From Sporocytophaga sp. (GTDB lineage: Bacteria; Bacteroidota; Bacteroidia; Cytophagales; Cytophagaceae): a DNA stretch of 64,000 nt. The notes below the pieces were generated by a model. The model worked only from the letters and a program-made list of their open reading frames with translations. It searched no databases and was not told where the DNA came from. Shown piece by piece: positions 37,380 to 47,174 of this stretch (position 1 is its first letter; each line of letters begins with the position of its first letter). A program made the position numbers and the translations under genes. The stretch lies in contig JANQAB010000003.1 of NCBI GenBank assembly GCA_024707265.1, forward strand, positions 372,001-436,000. The letters are read 5' to 3'.

Positions 37380-38283
37380 TTAACCTTTTACAGAGCTAAA
37401 CCTTGAAAATACTCCTAATGGTAATTTCTTTTTAAATCTATCCTGAAGAAACAGCTCCCCAATTTCCAGATTTTTCCTGTCGCCAAAAAGTTGTCTGGTA
37501 AATGTCTCCAGGATTAGTGCCGAAAAACCTATTGAATAAAGGTTGATGATGAAGAAATAATGCTCATTATCCAGCAGCTCTGCGCAGAGCTTTAACATTT
37601 GATTCAGGTGTTCTTCAATGATCCATTTCTCTCCTGTCGGGCCCCTTCCATAAGCGGGAGGATCAAGAATAATTCCCTGGTATTTATTCCCCCTCTTCAC
37701 TTCTCTTTGCACAAACTTCATCGCATCCTCTATCACCCAACGAATATCGGTCAGTTGAGATGCCTCCATATTTTCTCTTGACCATGTAATCACTTGTTTT
37801 ACCGAATCAACATGTGTTACATCTGCCCCGGCTGCTTTTGCTGCAATAGAGGCCCCTCCGGTATAAGCAAAAAGATTCAGAACTTTTGGCTTTCCAGGCA
37901 TGGCTTTAACAGTATCATAGATATAGTCCCAGTTGGAAGCCTGTTCAGGAAAAATTCCTACGTGCTTGAAGCTTGAAAGACCAAGTCTGAACTTCAGATC
38001 CATTCCTTTATAGGCATATGGCATTAACCATTGTTCTTTCATTCCTTTCTTCAGCACCCACTCTCCTCTTTCGCTGTCAAAGTTTTTATTACCTTCTTCT
38101 TTTTTTCTTCACGAAAGCAGCATTGTTCATTTTGCTCCATTCATCTTCTCTCATAGAAGGGTCCCAGACTGCCTGAGGTTCTGGTCTGGAAAGAATGAAT
38201 TCACCGAACTTCTCCAGTTTTTTATAATTTCCCGAGTCTATCAGCTCATAGCTTTTCCAGTGTTCGGGAGTAAGTAATTTCAT
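37380..38283 (-). CDS. SAM-dependent methyltransferase (RlmI/RlmK-like), frameshifted in this sequence
   Basis: The ATG at 38283 opens MKLLTPEHWKSYELIDSGNYKKLEKFGEFIL..., which stops early at about 38089; the second frame resumes at GMKEQWLMPYAYKG and ends at 37380. Removing one base from the seven-T run at 38100-38106 gives one 300-residue protein. The Rossmann domain has FAYTGGASIAAKAAGADVTHVD (SAM-binding) and ILDPPAYGRGPTGEKW (the DPPAYGRG catalytic loop), as in class I RNA methyltransferases of the RlmI type that act on 23S rRNA cytosine, here without the usual N-terminal PUA domain. The target is inferred. Homopolymer error is the probable cause of the break. Confidence 0.85.
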
Positions 38284-38337
38284 TTTGTTAATGAAGGTTT
38301 AAGGAAGTATATGGAATCTCTATTCTATTAAAAGCAT

Positions 38338-38370
38338 AAAGTGTAAGCACCTTTCGATACTTACACTTTT
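38338..38370 (-). terminator. Terminator of lysS
   Basis: AAAGTGTAAG (38338-38347) pairs with CTTACACTTT (38360-38369), followed on the minus strand by a T-rich tract. It lies 20 bases after the lysS stop. Confidence 0.8.
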
Positions 38371-38389
38371 ATTGAATCTAATTTTGAAA

Positions 38390-40120
38390 TTAAGCTTCAA
38401 TCCAGGATTTTACCTCATCGATTGTGGGAGCTTTGATTTCAAGCTTCATCTTTTTTCTCATTCCGCAAAGGTCATTGAACAGCTTGTTGGGGTTTGCGGA
38501 TTTCAATTGTTCAATATTATTTATTCCGGCTTTCTGGATCAATGGAATCCACTCTTTCTGAATTCCTCTGGAAAGATATTCCGCATCAGGAGTTTGTTGC
38601 ATCTGCTTCTCTGGTTTCATCTGAGGGAAGAAGATAACATCCTGAATAGAATTTGAATTGGTCATGATCATTGCAAGACGATCTATACCAATACCCAGAC
38701 CTGCTGTCGGAGGCATACCATATTCAAGAGATCTTAAGAAGTCCTCATCTAGCACCATAGCCTCTGTATCTCCTCTTTTCCCTAGCTCCAGCTGCTCTTC
38801 AAATCTTGCTCTCTGATCCACAGGGTCATTTAATTCTGAGAAAGAATTGCAGATTTCTTTTCCGTTGCAAATAGCTTCAAAACGCTCTACCAGGCCTTCT
38901 TTCGTTCTGTGTCTTTTTGCAAGCGGAGACATTTCTACAGGGTAATCCATGATAAATGTAGGCTGAATCAGATTCGGTTCGCACTTCGCCCCGAAGATTT
39001 CATCTATCAGCTTTCCTTTACCCATAGTATCGTCCACATTAATATCCAGGCTTTTTGCAACATTTCTAAGTTCATTCTCATCCATGTCATCAATAGTGAT
39101 GCCAGTGAAATGCTTAATTGCCTCAAACATCGTGAACCTCTTCCATGGTCTCTGGAAGCTGATTACATTATTACCAACCTGTACTTCAGTAGTACCGTGA
39201 AGTTTTAGAGCTATTTTCTCCACCATTTCCTCTACCAGGTCAGCCATCCAGTTATAGTCTTTGTAGGCAACATACAACTCTATCTGGGTAAACTCCGGAT
39301 TGTGGAAACGGGACATCCCTTCATTTCTGAAGTCTTTTGAAAACTCATAAACACCGTCAAATCCGCCTACGATCAACCTTTTCAGGTACAGCTCGTTTGC
39401 GATTCTAAGGTAAAGAGTCATATCAAGGGTATTATGATGCGTCTTAAACGGCCTTGCGGCAGCTCCACCATAAAGTGGTTGCAGAATCGGAGTTTCAACC
39501 TCAAGATAACCTTTGTTATTAAGGTATTCTCTCATAGTATTTACAAGAGCTGTCCTCTTAATAAAAGTATCCTTTACATCCGGATTTACAATAAGATCCA
39601 CATATCTTTGGCGGTATCTCTGCTCCGGATCTGAGAATGCATCAAATATTTTTTTATTACCTTCTTCATCTTCTGCTTCCTTCACGATTGGCAGAGGCTT
39701 TAATGCTTTTGTAAGCAAAGTAAGGCTTGTTACGTGAATTGAAATTTCTCCGGTCTGAGTGGTAAATACATATCCTGTTACCCCGATGAAATCTCCTATA
39801 CCCAGAAGCTTTTTAAAGAATGTATTGTAGTATGTTTTATCCTCTTCAGGGCAAAGATCATCTCTTCTTACATATAGCTGAATTCTGCCGGAACTATCCT
39901 GAAGCTCCACAAAAGACGCGTTTCCCATGATCCTTCTGCTCATGATCCTTCCTGCAATGGAAACATTCTTATAATCCGTCTTTCGCTGCTCGTAATGCTG
40001 ATGGATGTCTTTTGCTGATACATTTACATGAAAAGTCTCTGACGGATAAGGATTTATACCCATACTCATCAAAGTTTCCCTTTCTTCTCTTCTAATTAGT
40101 TCCTGTTCACTTAATTGCAT
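38390..40120 (-). CDS. lysS: Lysyl-tRNA synthetase, class II
   Basis: 576 residues from the ATG at 40120 ([17 protein letters not shown]); the longer reading from 40144 begins with TTG and adds eight residues. An OB-fold anticodon-binding domain (about 45-150, [33 protein letters not shown]) is followed by the class II core with motif 2 ([23 protein letters not shown]) and motif 3 ([16 protein letters not shown]). It charges tRNA-Lys with lysine. It is longer than the about 500 residues of E. coli LysRS because of a C-terminal extension ([25 protein letters not shown]...), typical of some Bacteroidota. No T-box leader is visible. Confidence 0.97.
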   Translation of the reverse strand: MQLSEQELIRREERETLMSMGINPYPSETFHVNVSAKDIHQHYEQRKTDYKNVSIAGRIMSRRIMGNASFVELQDSSGRIQLYVRRDDLCPEEDKTYYNTFFKKLLGIGDFIGVTGYVFTTQTGEISIHVTSLTLLTKALKPLPIVKEAEDEEGNKKIFDAFSDPEQRYRQRYVDLIVNPDVKDTFIKRTALVNTMREYLNNKGYLEVETPILQPLYGGAAARPFKTHHNTLDMTLYLRIANELYLKRLIVGGFDGVYEFSKDFRNEGMSRFHNPEFTQIELYVAYKDYNWMADLVEEMVEKIALKLHGTTEVQVGNNVISFQRPWKRFTMFEAIKHFTGITIDDMDENELRNVAKSLDINVDDTMGKGKLIDEIFGAKCEPNLIQPTFIMDYPVEMSPLAKRHRTKEGLVERFEAICNGKEICNSFSELNDPVDQRARFEEQLELGKRGDTEAMVLDEDFLRSLEYGMPPTAGLGIGIDRLAMIMTNSNSIQDVIFFPQMKPEKQMQQTPDAEYLSRGIQKEWIPLIQKAGINNIEQLKSANPNKLFNDLCGMRKKMKLEIKAPTIDEVKSWIEA

Positions 40121-40412
40121 AATATTTTTCCAATGAGAGGACAAATCTATAAAGATTCCGTCAATTTCCAGACAGGTTTTAGATTGAAATCTTACAGATT
40201 AATATTAAAAAGGTGTTTTTTATGTATTAGTTCGCCTAAGAAAGATTATTTTCCATTGAAGAACCTTTGATTCAGATTTCTTTTCTATTGTATCAATTAA
40301 AAATATCTATCTTCAAGAACCTGATCAACAAACAATTAAGATTCACTTAATTTTTAAAACAATTCGTCTAGAATTTTCCTTAGTAATGAGAGCGAAAGAA
40401 TTTAATAAAACC

Positions 40413-41750
40413 TCAAAAGTAAAACAGAGAACTGATTGAAACATCTGTCCCTTTTCCCCACCTGGTGACTAAAGGAATCAGATTGGAAGTAGCAATACCT
40501 ATTGTAAAACATTTATACTTAACAGAAGCCATACATCCCAATCCGATCCTTGCATATCCACCTGCAAACAAACCAGGACCTATTTCAAAAAAATCTTTCC
40601 AGTTGTAAGTATAACCAAGTGCTAACTGATTGGAAAGTTCATTAAACCTGAATTCATCAAAAAGACCTGAGTAGGAAATAAAAGCCCTGTGTTTGCTGTA
40701 TCTTACAAGTGTCCGATTAAACAAAATTTTCTCATCCTCCTTACTTTTCCATGAAAAAAGAATGTTCAATCTTTTATTTAAAGCATGTTTATAACGGTCC
40801 TGACTTCTATTTACTGTCAGATCATTAAATATAGTATCGTCTTTAACTCCTTTGAAACCTTCATCATCATTGAATCCTTCAAAACGAATCGATGAACTAT
40901 GCCTGAGATGTTCAAGAGATTTTTTGAATCTGATACTGCCAACATCCACCACAGAGACAGAAGCAGAATAATTTTTCAAGTTAAAAGAAAGTCCTGCATC
41001 CAACGACATACCAATACCTGTAATACCCCATGGATTTGAAGAACTACTCAGAATATTAGAAGTATGGAGGTCAAAATCAGAATTTACGTCAATATACTTT
41101 GCGCTTTGATCCATATAAAAATCCACCGAAGCATTTTCGGTTAAAATAGATGCTATTCCACAAAGAAACTTCACCCTTCCTCCTGCAGAAATCGAAAATT
41201 TTTTTCTTTTAAAAATTCTCCCCGCTCCTCCAATAAAAAGTTCTCTGTAATAGATTCCATTGAGCTTAATATTATTAATCTTTCGATTCTGACCTGCAAA
41301 AGTTTGATCTGCTTTAAGCACAAGCTTCATAAGGTCTCCGGGAAATACTACTTCAGCATCAGCACGCTCTGCCATTCCAGCATTGAATGCCCAGTTGCCA
41401 CGCAGTCGGTCAGGAACATAATATGCTAAAAAAGTAAAAGCTATTGCATTCAGGCGGATTCGGTTGGAACTTCTGAAATTTTCAGGGTGATCAAGAATAT
41501 CATTTTGAACATTCTCATTACCACTCAATGCTGAAAGCAGTTTTTTATGTTTTATAAAATCATTACCAATTCCTGCATAACCATTTAGTGGAAAATATAT
41601 TTCAAATTGCGCTCCGTTATCGTTTAGATATGCCGGATGATAAAAGGACGTCAGGCCTGAGAATTTATAAGAAGCAATAGCGGGAATGATCGTCTGCGAG
41701 AGAGATGCCAAAGGAAGACCAATAAGCAAACAGCAGACTTTAAATTTCAT
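40413..41750 (-). CDS. Outer-membrane beta-barrel protein, DUF5723-like
   Basis: 445 residues with a signal peptide ending near SLSQ (residue 19). The mature part is made of alternating amphipathic strands with many aromatic end residues, ending DVSISSLFYF, as expected for an outer-membrane barrel. The order of features (FYHPAYLNDNG, then IRLNAIAFTFLAYYVPDRLRGNWAFNAGMAERAD) resembles Bacteroidota proteins annotated as DUF5723/PorV-like. Function unknown. Flanked by non-coding gaps and no operon partner. Confidence 0.75.
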   Translation of the reverse strand: MKFKVCCLLIGLPLASLSQTIIPAIASYKFSGLTSFYHPAYLNDNGAQFEIYFPLNGYAGIGNDFIKHKKLLSALSGNENVQNDILDHPENFRSSNRIRLNAIAFTFLAYYVPDRLRGNWAFNAGMAERADAEVVFPGDLMKLVLKADQTFAGQNRKINNIKLNGIYYRELFIGGAGRIFKRKKFSISAGGRVKFLCGIASILTENASVDFYMDQSAKYIDVNSDFDLHTSNILSSSSNPWGITGIGMSLDAGLSFNLKNYSASVSVVDVGSIRFKKSLEHLRHSSSIRFEGFNDDEGFKGVKDDTIFNDLTVNRSQDRYKHALNKRLNILFSWKSKEDEKILFNRTLVRYSKHRAFISYSGLFDEFRFNELSNQLALGYTYNWKDFFEIGPGLFAGGYARIGLGCMASVKYKCFTIGIATSNLIPLVTRWGKGTDVSISSLFYF

Positions 41751-42165
41751 ATCCTAAATACCAGTGTGATGACTGCTTTCAACTTCAAATACGTTTTATA
41801 ATATCCTTTCAAAATCAAATCATTTTAGGTCAGAAACCTGAAGGTTTTGAACATGATAAAAATCCATTACATCAACCCTCCGTAAAGAAATCATCCAGGA
41901 ATAATCAATAGTTATAAAGATTATAATCAGAGATGAATTAAAAACTTATAATGATGCCAGGTGTTTACAAAAATATACTGACAAACTTCATCTCTGACTT
42001 TCGCTTGTTTTGAAGGGAAACAACTGCGAATAATACCATTTTAACTTGTATTAAACAGGAAGAAATCAAAAGGATTATGTTTGTTTTAAAAACTGATATG
42101 AAATAAAAAGCAGCCTTTACTGCGATTAAAGGCTGCCATTGGAGTTTTAAAATATTTATATAAAA
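41751..42165. other. Intergenic region between the outer-membrane protein and glycosyltransferase genes
   Basis: 415 bases. The glycosyltransferase-side terminator is at 42101-42136. The rest is AT-rich and must hold the promoter of the outer-membrane protein gene. I see no RNA gene, repeat or conserved frame. Confidence 0.5.
42101..42136 (-). terminator. Terminator of the glycosyltransferase gene
   Basis: GCAGCCTTTA (42110-42119) pairs with TAAAGGCTGC (42127-42136) with a seven-base loop, followed on the minus strand by a T run. It ends the glycosyltransferase/acyltransferase transcript. Confidence 0.88.
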
Positions 42166-43359
42166 TCAGGAAATTACAGCGCCTCTCTTGGATCTTTCCC
42201 AGGCTGCTGATTGGTCCCCTCTCACAAACCTTATAAATCCTGCAAATACCGCATAATTCATAATAAAGAAATAATATGGTATAAATAACAATTTTACCCT
42301 TAACTCTCTATTCTCAAGGTACCAGCCGATCATTGCAGAAATATAAAAAAGAACCTGCGCTGAAAATATTACCTGGTATATATAATGCTCAAAAAACAAC
42401 AGACCATTTGCCGGAAGCATCAGAAGGAGTAATACAGGTGTAATGCTCCATCTCAAAACTCTGTGAGATATAAACTGAAATGCCAGCCAGAAATTCTTAA
42501 ATGGATTCATTGCTGATATAAGTCTGCCCATGGACTGCCACCCACCTGCACAAATCCTTACCTTTCTCTTTAGTTCTTCCCTGACTGATGCAGATGCCGT
42601 TTCCAAAGCATAGGCATTAGGCTCGTATACCACCCTGTAGCCCTTTTCAGCGATTCTCATTGAAAGCATAAAATCATCCAGTATGGTATCCGTTTCAAGA
42701 TCCGTAAACAATTCCTTTCTGAAAGAGAACAATTCACCGGCTGCTCCCACAATGGTTGACATTTCCGAATCCATACGCTTAAGGAAAGATTCATATTTCC
42801 AGTAGACTCCTTCTCCGGCACTGGAGGCAGTTGCTGCTTCCTTTGACATTATTCTTTTTTCGCCACTCACTGCGCCTGTAAGAGGGTCAGCGTAATGTTT
42901 AACAATTTCTTTAATTGTTTGCTGAGGCAGAATAGTATTTGCATCAGAGAATACTACTATAGGAGAAGTAACATGCTTCATAGCCCTGTTCTCAGCAGCA
43001 GACTTGCCGCCTCTTTGATCTTCATGCAAAAGATGTATATTCTCATATTGCTTTACAATTTCCGGTGTGCCATCATTAGATCCGTCAGTTATAAAAATTA
43101 TCTTCAGTTTATCCATAGGATAATCCAGTTCAAGAGAATTTTTTATTTTGGATTCAATTACTTCAGCTTCGTTATAACAAGGCACTACAAAACTCACCTC
43201 CGGTTGATACTCAGCATCACTTATTTTTCTTCTCCCCTTAAACAACCTTTTAACTTTCACAAAGAAAAACATAACAATACCATATCCCATATAAGTATAG
43301 AATACTACAAACAGACCGATCCAGAAAATTATTTTTGAATAAAGAGTAATTCCATCCAT
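42166..43359 (-). CDS. Membrane glycosyltransferase, family 2
   Basis: 397 residues. One membrane helix near the N-terminus (IFWIGLFVVFYTYMGYGIVMFF) and several at the end (about 300-380) surround a GT2 domain. Nucleotide-sugar motifs are VVPCYNEAEVIESKI (near residue 55), TDGSNDGT near 90, the DxD-type SDANTILP near 138, and a catalytic aspartate in DDFMLSMRIAEKGYRVVYEPNAYA near 221, then an RVICAGGWQ region in place of QxxRW. It probably extends a polysaccharide at the cytoplasmic face of the inner membrane. The hexapeptide acyltransferase gene lies 12 bases upstream, so both are co-transcribed. Confidence 0.92.
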   Translation of the reverse strand: MDGITLYSKIIFWIGLFVVFYTYMGYGIVMFFFVKVKRLFKGRRKISDAEYQPEVSFVVPCYNEAEVIESKIKNSLELDYPMDKLKIIFITDGSNDGTPEIVKQYENIHLLHEDQRGGKSAAENRAMKHVTSPIVVFSDANTILPQQTIKEIVKHYADPLTGAVSGEKRIMSKEAATASSAGEGVYWKYESFLKRMDSEMSTIVGAAGELFSFRKELFTDLETDTILDDFMLSMRIAEKGYRVVYEPNAYALETASASVREELKRKVRICAGGWQSMGRLISAMNPFKNFWLAFQFISHRVLRWSITPVLLLLMLPANGLLFFEHYIYQVIFSAQVLFYISAMIGWYLENRELRVKLLFIPYYFFIMNYAVFAGFIRFVRGDQSAAWERSKRGAVIS

Positions 43360-43371
43360 ACTTCAAATTAT

Positions 43372-44028
43372 TTAGTTAACTCCGTTTTGCTTCACGAGTT
43401 CTTTAACCCTTTCCCATTTCTGTGTACCAAAATCATATTGCTTAATAATTTTAGCAGGATTACCTGCAACGATAGAATACGGAGGAACATCCTTAGTTAC
43501 CACACTACCTCCAGCGACAACAGCGTGTTTACCTATTTTAATACCTGCGGTAATAACAGAATTTGCACCAATCCATACTTCATCTTCTATTATAATATCT
43601 GCAACAGAACACTTCTGCAAGCAAATAGGTATAGAGATATCTTCATACCCATGATTTAAGCCGGATAAAACAATATTCTGAGCAAGGATAACATAGTTTC
43701 CAATACTCACTGGTCCGATGATTACATTTGACATCCCAACCCTTACATGGTCACCAATCACTACTGGCCCCATTCCATTATTGACTGTAGAGAAATCTTC
43801 TATTGTAGAATTTTTACCCACGACAAACGGATTAAAAGGCACTACATCCATTCTTGTAACAGGACGAATAATACTACCTGATCCTCTTTTATGCACCAAT
43901 GGATTAATCAGCCATTTCACCCAAGCTCTTGGCCTAGCCTGATTCTTAGGAATGAGTAATCTGTGGATTATCTTCTTAAGTACAGGATCAGATTTTATTT
44001 TTTTTATAAAGGTGTCAATTGTTTTCAT
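43372..44028 (-). CDS. Hexapeptide-repeat acyltransferase
   Basis: 218 residues from the ATG at 44028; a longer reading to 44046 starts with TTG and I do not favour it. From residue about 60 it consists of left-handed beta-helix hexapeptides (VVIGDHVRVGMSNVIIGPVSIGNYVILAQNIVLSGLNHGYEDISIPI, then IIEDEVWIGANSVITAGIKIGKHAVVAGGSVVTKDVPPYSIVAGNPAKIIK), the WbbJ/LpxA-like fold of sugar O- or N-acyltransferases. The helix ends with VAGNPAKI, the usual end of this family. It would acetylate a sugar of a surface polysaccharide, matching the neighbouring glycosyltransferases. The cut at 28 bases to the next gene suggests an operon with it. Confidence 0.92.
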   Translation of the reverse strand: MKTIDTFIKKIKSDPVLKKIIHRLLIPKNQARPRAWVKWLINPLVHKRGSGSIIRPVTRMDVVPFNPFVVGKNSTIEDFSTVNNGMGPVVIGDHVRVGMSNVIIGPVSIGNYVILAQNIVLSGLNHGYEDISIPICLQKCSVADIIIEDEVWIGANSVITAGIKIGKHAVVAGGSVVTKDVPPYSIVAGNPAKIIKQYDFGTQKWERVKELVKQNGVN

Positions 44029-44055
44029 ATTTAAATTTTCAATCAAATTACATAC

Positions 44056-45660
44056 TTATTTCTGCACTACTACTTTTTTAGCTTTAAACTTTTTACCTCT
44101 CTGCAAACGACAGAAATAAACGCCTGAACTAAGATCCGTATCACTTAAAGAATAATTATAAGACATAGAATACATTTTCTTAGTAGGTATAATTTCCTTC
44201 ACCAACACGCCCCTTGCGTCATAAAGCCCAAGACTAACTTCAGTATCTTCCTTCAGGAAAAAGACTATTTTAGCTTCTCCGGCAAAGGGAGATGGGTAAA
44301 CTAAAAAATCATCGAACTCCTTCGTATAAGGTGATTCTATGGCGCCTATATCTATTCCATTACCCCTGGGTCTTTTATTACCAACATAATCATCAGGAAC
44401 CGGAAGTCCCGGAACTTCGATTCCAACATCAATCATGGGTGATTTATCGGATAACATGAAACCATCCAGATAAAGTCCCTCCGTATTTTCAGCGCTTATG
44501 TTCGAAACTTCTCTCCATGAATTAGGATTGGCAACACTGAAGAAATTATCTCCTTTTGTTGTGACAAGAATGTTATTGATAAATTCATTTCCTGAGCTAT
44601 TGAAATTATTATTAAGAACAACACCTGAAGAAGCTTCTGAAAGAATCGTATTATTAATGATATGATACCCTTTACCTGGAGCAACCATGCTGTCTTCCAA
44701 CAGTATTGCCATGTCTCCGTTTTTAGCAATTCCGGTAAATACATTATTATATACAAAATTATCCCCGGCACCATTAAGCCACAAACCGGGCCCACTGCCA
44801 TCAGCTATCATATTGTTATACAATTCTCCAGTTGTACCTGTACTGAGATGTACACCTGCGGATTGGTATTTATCATTGTTTCTTCCGTAATTTTCAATTT
44901 TGTTTGAATAAATCTTAACATCGTTTGTTGCACATCCTACCTGTATACCTTCTCTGCCTATGTTTTCGAGAAGATTGTTATAAATCCTCACGCCTACAAG
45001 ATCATGAGGAAGCACTCTTACAGAAGCTCCGTTACAATCTTTAATGATACCCCGGTAATGAGGGAATCCGAGATAAACGCCTTCTCCTTTAGTATTATGA
45101 ATATAGTTATCATGAATAAAAGTATTTTTTTGAACGAAATTGCCTCTGTTCGGAATACCGCTGCAATCAGGATCCGTCTTCGTCAAGATGCCTGCAAAGC
45201 CGGTATTGGCAATTTCGATATGATCTATTTCCATATCCGTTGACATCATTCCTATGGAGATTCCCGGAATCTGATCTCCCGTCTGCAACACTGCAAAACC
45301 ATAAGTTATTTTAGAATCACCGGTACCTGTAAGTCTGAAGTGGGAACAGTTATTTACCCTAATGCCATAATACCAGTCATTATTTTTGACAGTTACTTTT
45401 CCTCCACAATTGATAATTGTTACCGGTTTTTCCGGAGTTCCATGAATATTGGCAAAACCCAAATATTTTTTTACAGATGATTTGATGCAGATTGTAGATC
45501 CGGGAGTAATTTTTAACACATTCCCATCGACATAAAGAATATTCTCATCAATTGTAAAGTCGCAGTTACATCCGGATGCGCCATAGCAAAAGCCGGAACA
45601 GACAAAGGAAAAAAATACTGCGTTAAATAAATATGATAAAGTGCGGTTGAGCTTTTCCAT
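44056..45660 (-). CDS. Secreted right-handed beta-helix protein with T9SS domain
   Basis: 534 residues with a signal peptide ending near CYGASG. Residues about 35-410 are beta-helix repeats of the PbH1 type, with a Cys pair (CNCDFTI near 33, STICIKSS near 58) and the shared cores GFAGILTKTDPDCSG, IHDNYIHNTKGEGVYLGFPHYRG and GREGIQVGCATNDVKIYSN. About 440-534 is a T9SS sorting domain (FLVYPSPFAGEAKIVF...AKKVVVQK). Such parallel helices are found in polysaccharide lyases and epimerases, but no catalytic triad can be assigned. Paralog of the three genes upstream. Confidence 0.9.
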   Translation of the reverse strand: MEKLNRTLSYLFNAVFFSFVCSGFCYGASGCNCDFTIDENILYVDGNVLKITPGSTICIKSSVKKYLGFANIHGTPEKPVTIINCGGKVTVKNNDWYYGIRVNNCSHFRLTGTGDSKITYGFAVLQTGDQIPGISIGMMSTDMEIDHIEIANTGFAGILTKTDPDCSGIPNRGNFVQKNTFIHDNYIHNTKGEGVYLGFPHYRGIIKDCNGASVRVLPHDLVGVRIYNNLLENIGREGIQVGCATNDVKIYSNKIENYGRNNDKYQSAGVHLSTGTTGELYNNMIADGSGPGLWLNGAGDNFVYNNVFTGIAKNGDMAILLEDSMVAPGKGYHIINNTILSEASSGVVLNNNFNSSGNEFINNILVTTKGDNFFSVANPNSWREVSNISAENTEGLYLDGFMLSDKSPMIDVGIEVPGLPVPDDYVGNKRPRGNGIDIGAIESPYTKEFDDFLVYPSPFAGEAKIVFFLKEDTEVSLGLYDARGVLVKEIIPTKKMYSMSYNYSLSDTDLSSGVYFCRLQRGKKFKAKKVVVQK

Positions 45661-45753
45661 ATTAAAAAAATCTCAACTTCACTTTATTTGTTTTTAAAAC
45701 TTCCGTAAGCCTTTATAGACAGGGGATAGTAATAATTTTTGATTTATAAAAAA

Positions 45754-47070
45754 TCAAAATTCCTTACAACCCGGATCGGGCGTTCTTGATTTTCTTCTTG
45801 CTTTTCCGTTTATATCTTCGTCTACAGCGAAAACATCCTGCTGTTTCCCTTTTTGAGCAACTTCAGAAACAAAGTCGTTTTGAAGCAAAGGTTTTATTAA
45901 TGATTTTTTATTTGAAGTAAAGTTTCCTTCCGTTCTGGCTTCAGCTCCATCGCTAAGGGAAATGTAATAATCCTTTTTCTCACCAGGTTCTCCCGTCCTT
46001 ACTATTATGTTATTAAGAATATAGTTATCTGTTAATTCATTAGACATTTTAATTCCCTGCTTTTTAGGATTTAAAATAGAATTGTTAACTAAAATTATCT
46101 TAGAAGAATCTCTTACTTCTCTATTGTCACAGAAAATACCAAACTCACCGCAATTTGAAATAAGGTTGTTATAAATAATATTATCTCCTATTCCAAGAAC
46201 GATAATACCATTACCCATTCCATTGGTAACCCGGTTTTTATACACAAGACCCGTAGTACCAAGGCCTACCTGAATACCATTTCTCTGAGAGCCTATATTA
46301 GCAAGACCAAAGCTATCAATAGTGTTATTAAAGATTTCAGCATTGCTTACTGCACATCCCAGTTGCAAACCATCCCATTGAGTGTTCGAAATTTTATTGT
46401 TATAAATTTTAATATTTTTCAACTCATGTGGATACAGCAATGTATCAGGGCATTTCTTATTTCCATTCCAACCAGTGTAAAAAGAGTTGCCAACATAAAG
46501 TGCCTCACCTTTAACATGATGAATGTAGTTATGATGAATTGATACGTTTTTTTGAATAAAGGTACCTCTATTGTAATTACCATCACATTCAGGGTCTGTC
46601 TTGGCCATAATACCGGCAAAACCACTATTCTTTATTTCCAGATGATCAATTTCAAAATCTGAGCTCCCTTTGCCAACCATGATACCACTAGCTCCTTTTT
46701 TGGTGGAGTCAATTAAAAAACCATATTCAAAGTTTTCATCTCCTGTACCTGTAAGCTTAATATAATGGCAGTTGTCTAACTTTATTCCATAGCCTAATAC
46801 CTGATTAGAAATCTCTACTCTCCCACCGCAGTTAATCACCTTTACAGGATTGAGTGAATCACCTTCAATATTAACAAGTTGAAGGTTTTTCCTTTTTCCA
46901 GCCATAATACAAATCACATCTCCTGGTTTTACAAGGGTTTTTAATCCGTTGATTTGTTCGGTTTCAGGCGATAATCTGAAATCGCAATGGCATGAGGGCT
47001 CCTCAAAATTAAAGTTCCCGAAAAAGAATAAAAAAGTTAAAGGGAGAAACAATCTGATTATCATCAACAA
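45754..47070 (-). CDS. Secreted right-handed beta-helix protein, short form
   Basis: 438 residues with a signal segment near the start (LTFLFFFGNFN). The beta-helix core matches the other three family members (CHCDFRL; DVICIMAGKRKNLQLVNIEG; GFAGIMAKTDPECDGNYNRGTFIQKN; GDNIIYNNLISNCGEFGIF), but the protein stops at about residue 438 with no T9SS domain and no lipobox. How it is exported or anchored is not visible; it may be periplasmic. No sign of frameshift at the end, so the lack of a tail is real in this sequence. Confidence 0.85.
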   Translation of the reverse strand: MLMIIRLFLPLTFLFFFGNFNFEEPSCHCDFRLSPETEQINGLKTLVKPGDVICIMAGKRKNLQLVNIEGDSLNPVKVINCGGRVEISNQVLGYGIKLDNCHYIKLTGTGDENFEYGFLIDSTKKGASGIMVGKGSSDFEIDHLEIKNSGFAGIMAKTDPECDGNYNRGTFIQKNVSIHHNYIHHVKGEALYVGNSFYTGWNGNKKCPDTLLYPHELKNIKIYNNKISNTQWDGLQLGCAVSNAEIFNNTIDSFGLANIGSQRNGIQVGLGTTGLVYKNRVTNGMGNGIIVLGIGDNIIYNNLISNCGEFGIFCDNREVRDSSKIILVNNSILNPKKQGIKMSNELTDNYILNNIIVRTGEPGEKKDYYISLSDGAEARTEGNFTSNKKSLIKPLLQNDFVSEVAQKGKQQDVFAVDEDINGKARRKSRTPDPGCKEF

Positions 47071-47118
47071 AGCTTTTAGATAAAAAAGGAATATAAAAAC
47101 AATTGTTTAAAAATATTA

Positions 47119-47150
47119 ATAAAAAAAATACCCGGCAAGGCCGGGTATTT
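47119..47150 (-). terminator. Terminator of the 725-residue beta-helix gene
   Basis: AAATACCCGGC (47126-47136) pairs with GCCGGGTATTT (47140-47150) with a three-base loop, and a run of T follows on the minus strand. It sits in the gap before the 438-residue gene, so the genes are separate transcripts. Confidence 0.9.
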
Positions 47151-47174
47151 AAGTTTAACTATATTTAAACCTGC

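Noticed and set aside
40121..40412. A T-box or other riboswitch upstream of lysS.
   Set aside because: No conserved T-box sequence or competing terminator is visible, and Bacteroidota rarely use T-boxes.
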